Positions 26,394 to 34,462 of a stretch of DNA of 64,000 nucleotides are shown piece by piece (within the stretch, counting starts at the first letter, position 1; each line of letters opens with the position of its first letter). A program made the position numbers and the translations under genes. The DNA is from Planctomicrobium sp051465645. Lineage in GTDB: Bacteria; Planctomycetota; Planctomycetia; Planctomycetales; Planctomycetaceae. Below the pieces are notes generated by a model, which did not search any database, had not been told where the DNA came from, and worked only from the letters and a program-made list of their open reading frames with translations. The DNA lies in NCBI RefSeq assembly GCF_051465645.1, contig NZ_CP195790.1, positions 496,001 through 560,000 of the forward strand, written 5' to 3'.

Positions 26394-27641
26394 ATGCGCA
26401 AAGTGATGTCGGCGGCTTGGATGCTTTCATTGGCATCCATGCTAGGAATCGTCCCTGTAACTCAAGCAGGAGAAAATCAACAAGCGGCTCAGGCAGATTT
26501 GATCTTCAATGCTGGTGAACCTTCGCTGATTCAGCAGGTGACCCATGAGAATTGCGCGATCGATGCCTGTGACCCAGTGACTGGTGACGCGTGTTACGCA
26601 ACGACAGGGTGTAGCAAATACTGGTTCGGGCCCGATGAAGCCTGGGATCTGGGGGACACGCTGTTCGAACCTGATTCAGGGTGGGATATCGGCGGACATG
26701 TTCAGTTTGGCTACCACAATAAGTCAGACGGGATGTTCAACAACGTTCCAGGCAAGTTCCATAACCATCAGTCATGGTTGTTTGTGGAAAAGGTCGCGGA
26801 CGGAAGTAACGGGCTCGGGTTCGGGGGCCGTATCGACGTCATGTACGGGGTCGACGGTACTGACACACAGGCATTCGGCAACGATCCTGGCGTGTTCGAC
26901 TATCAAAACGGCTGGGATCACGGGATCTACAGCTTCGCAATGCCCCAGCTGTATGCAGAATTCGCATATGGCAACTGGTCATTGAAAGCGGGTCACTTTT
27001 ATACAATGCTCGGTTATGAAGTTGTGCCTGCAACAGGCAACTTCTTCTATAGCCATGCCATGACCATGTATAACAGTGAAGCGTTTACGCACACCGGTGC
27101 ATTGAGCACATATTCGGCCAACGACAATGTGACCTTCTATGGAGGTTGGACATTGGGTTGGGATACCGGATTTGATCAACGCTATGGTGGCAGCAGCTTC
27201 CTGGGCGGTGTGAGCATTGCTGCAACCGATGACCTGATATTCACCTATATTATCACTGCAGGTGACCTCGGGAACATTGGCGAAGGTTATACACACAGTT
27301 TAGTTACAGACTGGAACATCACCGATCGGTGGGAATACGTTATTCAGAGTGACTTGACTGCTTTGAAATCAAACGGCGGCGGGAACTATGACACCATTGG
27401 TGTGGACCAGTATCTCTTCTACACGATCAACGACCGATACAAAGTCGGGGGTCGCGCTGAATGGTGGAAGCAGAACGGCACTTCATACAATGCAGTCACT
27501 GGCGGTGTGAACATCACCCCAATGGCAAATCTCGTGGTTCGTCCGGAAGTTCGCTATCAGTGGAGCCCAAGCGAAAACGCATCTGCTCTGCCTGTGAACC
27601 AAGGCGCAATCTTCGGGATCGATGCTGTCTTGAAGTTCTAG
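26394..27641 (+). CDS. outer-membrane porin, OmpL/bbp2-like
   Basis: A 415-residue exported beta-barrel protein. The start at 26394 gives a signal peptide (MRKVMSAAWMLSLASMLGIV, cleaved after TQA) and has GGAG 9 bp upstream. The mature protein is rich in aromatic residues and alternating hydrophobic strands, for example SLKAGHFYTMLGYEVVPATG and VTFYGGWTLGWDTGF, and ends in a hydrophobic strand FGIDAVLKF with C-terminal Phe, a typical outer-membrane barrel signature. A Cys-rich stretch (CAIDACDPVTGDACYATTGC) near the N-terminus may form disulfides. It fits the putative beta-barrel porin-2 group common in planctomycetes. Solute is unknown. Confidence 0.87.
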   Translation: MRKVMSAAWMLSLASMLGIVPVTQAGENQQAAQADLIFNAGEPSLIQQVTHENCAIDACDPVTGDACYATTGCSKYWFGPDEAWDLGDTLFEPDSGWDIGGHVQFGYHNKSDGMFNNVPGKFHNHQSWLFVEKVADGSNGLGFGGRIDVMYGVDGTDTQAFGNDPGVFDYQNGWDHGIYSFAMPQLYAEFAYGNWSLKAGHFYTMLGYEVVPATGNFFYSHAMTMYNSEAFTHTGALSTYSANDNVTFYGGWTLGWDTGFDQRYGGSSFLGGVSIAATDDLIFTYIITAGDLGNIGEGYTHSLVTDWNITDRWEYVIQSDLTALKSNGGGNYDTIGVDQYLFYTINDRYKVGGRAEWWKQNGTSYNAVTGGVNITPMANLVVRPEVRYQWSPSENASALPVNQGAIFGIDAVLKF

Positions 27642-27730
27642 GCGATCAATAAGCCTGATCGGCAACCTGATGTTGTCTCACTGTGCTTGCGGGGGCAGCT
27701 TCAGAGACAATTCAGAATGCTCAAAAATAA

Positions 27731-27769
27731 ACGCAGAGACACGTCACATTGATGTGTCTCTGCGTCTTT
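27731..27769. terminator. Rho-independent terminator of the porin gene
   Basis: ACGCAGAGACAC (27731-27742) and GTGTCTCTGCGT (27754-27765) form a perfect 12 bp stem followed by CTTTT. The A-rich DNA on the left also allows function for the convergent lipoprotein gene. Confidence 0.9.
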
Positions 27770-27796
27770 TGGTTTCTGACGGGTTAGCCTGTCGTG

Positions 27797-28306
27797 CTAT
27801 TGAAAAAGCCCGTGTGGCGGACGCATCTTTGAACTGAGTTGAAAGTCAAATGTTGAACCCGACGGCTCGACCTTTGCCCCTTGGATGATGATGTTGGGGT
27901 TAAATACCGTGTACACTGGTGGCATCTTCTCAACAATGTCCATTTGCCCTCGATCTGCTCCATCTGGAATTGGAGAGCCATCTGGACGAGTCATCTGGGA
28001 AAAAGTAACCCCATAATCTCCGACAGGACAGCCCGGCTTACCAGAGTAATCGGTAACGGTGAACTTGCCTTCTTGGTCAGTGACGGCAAAGCCTCCGTTT
28101 CCTTTTGTACCGGGGGTTGGATTAAACATGAGAGTTGCTTTTACTAACGGCTTTCCGTCCATGTGGGCGATCCCTGACACTGGGACGAGTGCTGGACCTG
28201 GATCCACTTTTTCACCGCATCCAGATGAAAGTCCTAACACAAGGCAGGAGGCAAGTAAGGTCGACGTTGTGGAAAGTTTGAGGCTTAATCGTTTGAATGC
28301 GCACAT
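27797..28306 (-). CDS. small lipoprotein with transthyretin-like fold
   Basis: A 169-residue lipoprotein: signal sequence ending LVLGLSSGC (lipid-anchored Cys near residue 30), then an Ig/transthyretin-like domain with VPVSGIAHMDGKPLVKATLM, GGFAVTDQEGKFTVTDYSG and PVGDYGVTFSQM, the pattern of carboxypeptidase-regulatory-like domains. Such lipoproteins occur in large paralogous sets in planctomycetes, usually beside DUF1559 genes, as here. It should sit on the periplasmic face of a membrane. Function unknown. Confidence 0.85.
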   Translation of the reverse strand: MCAFKRLSLKLSTTSTLLASCLVLGLSSGCGEKVDPGPALVPVSGIAHMDGKPLVKATLMFNPTPGTKGNGGFAVTDQEGKFTVTDYSGKPGCPVGDYGVTFSQMTRPDGSPIPDGADRGQMDIVEKMPPVYTVFNPNIIIQGAKVEPSGSTFDFQLSSKMRPPHGLFQ

Positions 28307-28422
28307 GGTGAAGCTTCCTGCAGTGGATGCTTAAGGCTGGGATAAATGCGGTGTAGGCAATCTCATGAATGGGTGTCACATGATCTCTGTGAAACCGCTC
28401 GTGAGAATTCAAAATGAGTAAA

Positions 28423-28456
28423 GAAGAAATGCTCGTATGAGACGAACATTTCTTCC
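28423..28456 (-). terminator. terminator of the DUF1559 gene
   Basis: GAAGAAATG and TCGT (28423-28436) pair with ACGA and CATTTCTTC (28442-28455). Read on the minus strand it is followed by TTTACTC. It lies between the DUF1559 gene and the lipoprotein gene downstream. Confidence 0.65.
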
Positions 28457-28499
28457 TTCGCGTGTAAGTTCATGGAACGAGAGTTTGTTGACTCACGGT

Positions 28500-29492
28500 T
28501 TAGAACTCTCCAAGAACGACACCATCAGCGATTCTTGACAGTCCTGTTCGGATGGTTGCGTCAACGCTTTTGCCGAGGAATCGGACGGAACCATCTGCCA
28601 ACAGAACATAGCAGCCACCAACATGAGAGCTGCCAGGTAAGCTGAAAGAACCCAGCTTCCCAATCATTCTTGCCCGAGCATTCGGAGTCGCATCCCAGCT
28701 ACAGCAGATGTCATAGTTGATCCCAACACCCGTTCCGAGATTGACTCCATTACCAGCATAGACGCTGCATCCCCAATAGTTGCCAGTGCCGTCGTGAACT
28801 TCACGAGTGGTCTCAACAATCATGGCGGTGTTGCTTGTCCCGTCTCGGCAATCTCGAACACCTGATTTGGAATTCTCTCCAAACAACCCGCGGGTTGCAC
28901 TGCTTTCGTTGCCCCAAACTGCACTCGGAGCTGTCCCTGATCCGCTGACGCTGAATCCGTAGTTAATCAATTGGCTACCTGCCAGCCCGCATCCGTAATT
29001 TGGTGAAGCTGAGTTGTAGGTCATTTGCCCTGCATCGCTCGGACAGGCAAAGACTTGAAGAATGTTACGAGACAAGCCAGCGTTTGCAGCGATGGCAGCG
29101 GGTGTGCCTGCGACAGTGCCTGACCCTGTTGAACTCCATCCACTGAACTGGCTGTCTCGATGCGCAGCAGTAGAATCGTACTTTGCGTACAAAGGTGCCT
29201 GATCCATGTATGGAAGTAGTTGTACCCAGCCGGATTGGTTCATCACGATGTCGCCGGTGTTCTTGAAGACCATTGAGTTGTGAGCTGAACCATAAGGAAA
29301 GACACTGTGCACGTCATGGTAGTTGTGAAGTGCGAGCCCAAATTGCTTGAAATTGTTTTGGCACTGTGACCGCCGAGCTGCTTCACGCGCCTGCTGGACT
29401 GCCGGGAGAAGGAGCGCGATGAGTATCGCAATGATTGCGATGACGACCAAAAGCTCAATAAGTGTAAAACCACGCCTACGAAACGACTGCAT
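28500..29492 (-). CDS. DUF1559 protein with prepilin-type N-terminus
   Basis: A 330-residue planctomycete pseudopilin-like protein. The N-terminus has a prepilin cleavage site and hydrophobic helix (RRRGFTLIELLVVIAIIAIL, residues 5-24), followed by the conserved AVQQAREAARRSQCQNNFKQ and ALHNYHDV. The C-terminus carries the family's GGCYVLLADGSVRFLGKSVD box (DUF1559). AAGGGG precedes the ATG. These proteins exist in dozens of copies per planctomycete genome and are thought to be exported by a type II/IV-like pathway; the function is not known. The neighbouring lipoprotein gene is the usual partner. Confidence 0.95.
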   Translation of the reverse strand: MQSFRRRGFTLIELLVVIAIIAILIALLLPAVQQAREAARRSQCQNNFKQFGLALHNYHDVHSVFPYGSAHNSMVFKNTGDIVMNQSGWVQLLPYMDQAPLYAKYDSTAAHRDSQFSGWSSTGSGTVAGTPAAIAANAGLSRNILQVFACPSDAGQMTYNSASPNYGCGLAGSQLINYGFSVSGSGTAPSAVWGNESSATRGLFGENSKSGVRDCRDGTSNTAMIVETTREVHDGTGNYWGCSVYAGNGVNLGTGVGINYDICCSWDATPNARARMIGKLGSFSLPGSSHVGGCYVLLADGSVRFLGKSVDATIRTGLSRIADGVVLGEF

Positions 29493-30142
29493 GACAATCC
29501 CCTTGCATAAAGCGACGAAGAGAAAAGATAAGAACGCAAATCGAAAAATTAATGCGCAGTAAATGCGTGCGCATCAAATTGGAAGCGTAATTCTATTGTT
29601 ATATTCGTTCGGAGTTGATCGACATCCAAACAGGTCAATGGGCTTGAGGATGATCATGAGAACTCTGGAAGGGGACGTCAGTGTTGACGTATTGATCACA
29701 TCTCGATGAATATCGTGGAGAGAACCCCGTGTTGTGGGTGGCAAGTGCTTAACCAATCACAATATCGAGGAAATTGCCACGTCTCCGCGATTCCACGAAC
29801 TGTTCATATATTCGTAACCAGAACTCAGTCGAGTTGAGGTTATGGGGTCATCGTGCTTGATGCCATTGTGGTCTTCAAGAAGACTGGATAGGGCGAGTTT
29901 TAACTGACTTCGCATCAGTTGGATTTGATTTTAGACGTGTTCATTAAATCCTGTCAATAAAATGTCAATTTTTTTTGATGTTATGCATATGCGATGATTC
30001 GTGCATGTCCTCTTACGTGTCAATTTTGTGCGCTTTGCACTGTTAGGGCGAGATCTTCAGAATCTGAGAAGCGATAGTCGTGATCAACTGAGCTGGAGGA
30101 GTTCGGGTGATCACGGCTATTTGCTTGCTCGAATCATCAGAG
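29493..30142. other. 650 bp AT-rich intergenic region
   Basis: This lies between the end of the phospholipase C gene and the start of the DUF1559 gene, both on the minus strand, so it holds the DUF1559 promoter. An inverted repeat ATGCGCA/TGCGCAT at 29552-29558 and 29568-29574 lies 60-80 bp upstream of the DUF1559 ATG and could be an operator. No gene is seen. Confidence 0.4.
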
Positions 30143-32683
30143 TCACTTTACGTCGATTGGCTTCACTTTTGAGTTTCCAGCCATCGCGGGGTCGGTGGTT
30201 CCCCAGTTTCCTGATTCTGCGCGTCCGGCGTACCGCCATTGAAACGTAGGGTCATCAGCAACGGTGACACAGACGTCGTACCACCCTGCACTCTCTTTAT
30301 GGCTCGTCAGGAATGTCTGAGTGCTGGTTGCGGAGATCGATTGGTTGATTGATGGGACCCCGTAGGAAAGGTCTCTAATGATCAGAGGGACTTTGCGCGT
30401 TTGGCTGTGATTAACGATTTGAATTGATGCCTCTGATGAAGGGGGACCGCTCTTTTCATTAAGCTCGTTGAAGACCACTTCCAGTTCTGGAGAGTTTCCA
30501 CTCCCTCTGAATTCGCGGTAGAAGCCGTTTGGGCCATAGACTCGGAGGCTGTAGCGACCATCCTGAAATGAGTCGAGATTCCAACTGTCAGAGACCGTTT
30601 TCCCTGCGGCAACTGCGTAATGGCGGACCGTCATGCCGTCCGAAGTGTCGGAGTAAACAATGAAAGGGACGCCGGAGGTCTGGTCCTGGAACCGGTCCTG
30701 TTGCACTTTGAACTGGATCGCAAACTGCTTTTCGGATCTGTTGACTCTCCCGTCCACTGCAATCTGATAAGGCAACGGGCAGGATCGCCGGGTTCCTGAC
30801 TCCTGTTCCGGGTGAGGTGATCGGGAATCACGCTGCTGTACGAGTTTGACCTCTTCCTCTGACAGCGGGTGGAAACCTTCAGGGAGCTTCTTGAACTGTG
30901 CTCGGTGAATGGACTCGATGAAGTCGTCGCGTTGAACGAAGTTAGAAAGTCCGGATTTCTCGATCGGCTCTCTTTGGAAGGATGTTGTCAGATCACCGCA
31001 GATCGCTCGACGCCAGTCTGTGATGTTGGTCTCTTCAATTGTCTTCCCGGTTCGGTGCGATAGTAGCTTCTCAAGAAATTGAATGACGGAGGTATGGTCG
31101 GTGACATGGGAGTAAACACAGCCCCCTCGACTCCAAGGGGAGGCAATCACCATCGGCACGCGGAAGCCGAGCCCCATCGAGTTCCCCCGAACCGCTGATC
31201 GCGGCTTGTGTTTGCGGTCTTGTTCCAGTTCGACAAATTCCAATGTTGTGTCGAGACCTTCAGATGTTTTACCTGTATTGGTGGCCGTTGGATGCGGTAC
31301 CTGAAATGGGGGAACGTGGTCGTAGTATCCGTCGTTCTCGTCGTAGGTCAGAATGAAGATGGTTTTCTTCCAGACCTCTGGGTTCTGAGTCAGGATATTG
31401 AGCACTTCTGAGAGATACCACTGCCCATACCAAGCAGAACTTGGATGGTCAGAGAACCGTTCAGGCGGAACGAGCCATGAAACTGTAGGAAGTTTGCCTT
31501 CACTGACGTCTTTACGGAACTGGTGAAGGACGTCTCCTTTGGGGACCTTCACTGTTCGTGTGGTATCACCATCCTGATACGTGATTTCATCGAGTTCGAG
31601 ATAATCCGGATCGTTGGTGTTCGTGCTGAACGCCTTTTCGTGAATGGCTTTCTGATAGGGCGTCAGCTTCTCGTAGTTCTCGGCCGTGAACTCTTTGCGG
31701 TCCTTCTCGTACCGGGCGTGTGACGCTTTCGCGGTGCTCAGGCGACTGCGGATTTTATCGGCGGCTTCCCCTTTCGGTGTCGTCTTGAGTTGGCCTTCGA
31801 GCGTCTGTATTTCCGATGCGAGTTCAGTCACGATGCGGTTCAGAAACGACCTGTGACGTTCGTGGAAGCGCACATGGTACTGTGTGAACCACTCAATCGG
31901 GTTGTCTCCATAGTTGGAGAGCCACCGCTTTGGTTCACCGCTCAAATCGGTCGGAACGTCGAGCTCGTTCTGATAGATTCTCCAGGAAATGCCGTTCTCT
32001 TCGAGGCGTTCAGGGAACGTCTTCCAGTTGGTCCAGGTGCCGTACTGACAATCTTCATTGCGGACCAGTGCTGGCGAATCTGTCGAAGGGGTTTCGCGAA
32101 CTGTTCCCGTCCAGAGGTGTAGCCTGTTGGGAGTCGTGCCTGTCAGTGTGGAACAGAAGTTCTGGTCGCAGACGGTGAATGCATCTGCGAGAGCATAGTA
32201 GAATGGGATGTCTTCCCGAGTATGGTATCCCAGCGTCAACGGCATCGCTGCGTAGTCTGGGTAGCCAGATTTCTTCACTTCCAGCCAGCGGTCATGCTTG
32301 CCACCATTGGCTGCATCGACCTGATCTGCCCAACCATGCGGGAGTGTTCCCATCCATGTGGATTTGGTCTCTTTAATATCGAGATGAAACGGGACGAATT
32401 TCTCGCCTTTCGGGTTCGTTTGAACCCAGGCAGGATTTCCGTCCGCAAGTTGAACGGCGCGAGGGTCGTTGAATCCACGGACTCCTTGCAGGGTTCCAAA
32501 CATATGGTCAAACGACCGATTCTCCTGCATCAGCACCACGACGTGTTCGGCGTCGAGATAACTGGAACCCTTCTCTGGTTCGATTGCGCTGGCCCGCTTT
32601 ATCGACTCAAAAATTCCCCCATTCAGACTGGCAGCACCGGCAAGCATGGCGATGTCTTGGAGAAAATGGCGACGTGTCTGCAT
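30143..32683 (-). CDS. phosphocholine-type phospholipase C
   Basis: An 846-residue enzyme of the bacterial non-hemolytic/hemolytic phospholipase C family (phosphoesterase fold), which cuts phosphatidylcholine or sphingomyelin. The N-terminus is a Tat signal (TRRHFLQDIAMLAGAASLNG). The conserved N-terminal metal-site segment VVLMQENRSFDHMFGTLQG is near residues 48-66. Further signs are FCSTLTGTTPNRLHLWTGT, TYDENDGYYDHVPPF and SPWSRGGCVYSHVTDHTS, all typical of the family. The C-terminal 200 residues are two small beta domains as in PlcN/PlcH. CGGAG precedes the ATG. It is divergent from the exported aldolase gene. Confidence 0.93.
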   Translation of the reverse strand: MQTRRHFLQDIAMLAGAASLNGGIFESIKRASAIEPEKGSSYLDAEHVVVLMQENRSFDHMFGTLQGVRGFNDPRAVQLADGNPAWVQTNPKGEKFVPFHLDIKETKSTWMGTLPHGWADQVDAANGGKHDRWLEVKKSGYPDYAAMPLTLGYHTREDIPFYYALADAFTVCDQNFCSTLTGTTPNRLHLWTGTVRETPSTDSPALVRNEDCQYGTWTNWKTFPERLEENGISWRIYQNELDVPTDLSGEPKRWLSNYGDNPIEWFTQYHVRFHERHRSFLNRIVTELASEIQTLEGQLKTTPKGEAADKIRSRLSTAKASHARYEKDRKEFTAENYEKLTPYQKAIHEKAFSTNTNDPDYLELDEITYQDGDTTRTVKVPKGDVLHQFRKDVSEGKLPTVSWLVPPERFSDHPSSAWYGQWYLSEVLNILTQNPEVWKKTIFILTYDENDGYYDHVPPFQVPHPTATNTGKTSEGLDTTLEFVELEQDRKHKPRSAVRGNSMGLGFRVPMVIASPWSRGGCVYSHVTDHTSVIQFLEKLLSHRTGKTIEETNITDWRRAICGDLTTSFQREPIEKSGLSNFVQRDDFIESIHRAQFKKLPEGFHPLSEEEVKLVQQRDSRSPHPEQESGTRRSCPLPYQIAVDGRVNRSEKQFAIQFKVQQDRFQDQTSGVPFIVYSDTSDGMTVRHYAVAAGKTVSDSWNLDSFQDGRYSLRVYGPNGFYREFRGSGNSPELEVVFNELNEKSGPPSSEASIQIVNHSQTRKVPLIIRDLSYGVPSINQSISATSTQTFLTSHKESAGWYDVCVTVADDPTFQWRYAGRAESGNWGTTDPAMAGNSKVKPIDVK

Positions 32684-32933
32684 GTTGTACTCCGGAGAGT
32701 TGGGATTTCTCGGTGGCTGTTGGGGCTGGACGCTGAAATCTCATGGCAGTTGCGAGAAAAGTGGCATAAGTGGATGCCATTGCGTTGATACAGTAGCAAG
32801 TGGAAGAGAGAATACCCACGCTTCAGGAGGGAGATTCTCTGAGAGATCTGCGGAAGCGACGGGACAGCAGATTGGTGCGTTGGGAAAATGTTGGTTGCCT
32901 GCCTTGAAACCTCGAAATAGCAAGACGTGCTGT

Positions 32934-33890
32934 ATGAACACAACTGGCTTGTCGCTGACTGTTTGTCTCTGGAGTGTGCTCTCGTCTTCACTCCTGCATG
33001 CACAATCTGCTGAGATCAAATCTCCACAGCCTCGGATCAACCGCTTTGTGGAGTTGATGGAAGCAGGCAAGCCAGCGTTCGGGATCTTTTCTTCGAACGT
33101 GTCGACCAGAACCGGCGCGAGCGTTGCGAGTAGCGGGCTCGACTTTGTCATTATTGATCTGGAGCACTCCCCTTACGATGTCACACGACTGGAAGGGTAT
33201 CTGCTCGGGATGCTCAATAAGTCAGACATTGTGAAGAACGGTTTGCAGACTCGAACGGTTCCTTTTGTTCGTGTCCCTGCTGCAGGACGGGAGCAGTTGC
33301 AGTTTGTAATCAAGCAAGTACTTGATCTGGGAGCGATGGGGATTGTTGTTCCCCATGTGGATACTGCAGAGGATGCGCGAGCGATGGTTGAAGCTTGCCG
33401 CTTTCCTCAAATGAAGGGGGTTGCGGATTACGAACCCATCGGGAAACGGGGAGTTGGTTATGGTTGGGCGGCTCGCTATTGGGGGCTGAGTGGAGGGGAA
33501 TACTCGAACCGTGCTGACTTGTGGCCCCTCGATCCGAAGGGAGAGTTGGTTTTGTGGGTAATGATTGAAACCGGAGCGGCGGTAGAGAATTGCCGAGCGA
33601 TTGCAGAAACACCGGGAATTGGCGGTTTATTTCTCGGTCCTTCGGATCTCGCGTTTTCACTGGGGGTTCCTTTCAATGATCCGGCTGTCGAAGAGGCGAT
33701 TGAGAAGGTGGCCGCGATTGGTCGAGAAACGGGAGTTCCTTTGGGGACACTCTGCTCTGGCGCGGAAGTTGAGAAGCGGATGTCTCAGGGGTTTCGCTTC
33801 CTGGCTGTTGGTGCTGATTCTGGCTTGTCACGCGGCGTTCAGGATGCCGTGAAAATTGGTCGGGAGTTTAAGCCGACTGCGGCCAAGTGA
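32934..33890 (+). CDS. exported HpcH/HpaI-type aldolase
   Basis: A 318-residue metal-dependent class II aldolase-like protein. The barrel motifs are complete: FVIIDLEHSPYD (71-82), GAMGIVVPHVDTAEDA (133-148), VMIETGAAVENC (209-220, metal ligand Glu212) and LFLGPSDLAFSLG (232-244, metal ligand Asp238). Unusually it begins with a signal peptide (MNTTGLSLTVCLWSVLSSSL, cleaved after LHAQ), so it should act outside the cytosol. The start at 32934 is the ATG that gives this leader; a longer frame upstream overlaps the divergent phospholipase gene. Cytosolic relatives cleave 2-keto-3-deoxy acids. Its substrate here is unknown. Confidence 0.85.
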   Translation: MNTTGLSLTVCLWSVLSSSLLHAQSAEIKSPQPRINRFVELMEAGKPAFGIFSSNVSTRTGASVASSGLDFVIIDLEHSPYDVTRLEGYLLGMLNKSDIVKNGLQTRTVPFVRVPAAGREQLQFVIKQVLDLGAMGIVVPHVDTAEDARAMVEACRFPQMKGVADYEPIGKRGVGYGWAARYWGLSGGEYSNRADLWPLDPKGELVLWVMIETGAAVENCRAIAETPGIGGLFLGPSDLAFSLGVPFNDPAVEEAIEKVAAIGRETGVPLGTLCSGAEVEKRMSQGFRFLAVGADSGLSRGVQDAVKIGREFKPTAAK

Positions 33891-34462
33891 TTTTCAGTAG
33901 ATCGAATCCTCACTCGCTGGGGGGTGAATCACTGGGCGTTGGATGCATCCGGCATTCAATGCCCACTGTTGTTAAGAGCCGGTGTGGATGGGCGTTGCGT
34001 GACATCTGCAGGTGGCGCCCTGAGATTGAATATTTGAGCTGGGCACTGCTATACTTTGCTTTGAAATCGGTCTCTGGAAGATCAGCCGTCTTAGCCTGAC
34101 GAACTGCTCACCAGAATGATTTCAAATTTTGATTGCCGCTGCTCACTTCTCTGAATTGTCGCGAAGTTCAATAGGGAGCATCACTTTTACCTGGCACGAT
34201 GTTCATTGTGCGTTTGGGTACGGGGGATGTTTGGCCTTTTTACCGCGACAACATCTGTGTCAATTTCGAATAAAACGCAAATCAATCCTCACAAAGACAC
34301 TGGCCGTGTTCTGGGGTTCTGGTTTGATGTATTTGAAGTTCACAGCTCTTCAAACATGGCAGGGTTGCTGAAACCTGCCAGTCGTGCTGTGAGGCGTGAT
34401 TTTCTCCCGATCCAGACCGCTTGGTCATCATGTCCCGTCCATATTGAATGAGGGATTTGCTA
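33891..34462. other. 572 bp intergenic region
   Basis: This lies between the aldolase gene and the first of two tandem sulfatase genes, all on the plus strand. I see no credible gene and no clear terminator hairpin. It should hold the sulfatase promoter. Confidence 0.35.

Noticed and set aside
30143..32683. Reading the phospholipase C as a sulfatase or acid phosphatase
   Set aside because: There is no Cys/Ser-X-Pro-X-Arg motif; the QENRSFDHMFG and TYDENDGYYDHV segments are specific to the phospholipase C/phosphoesterase family.
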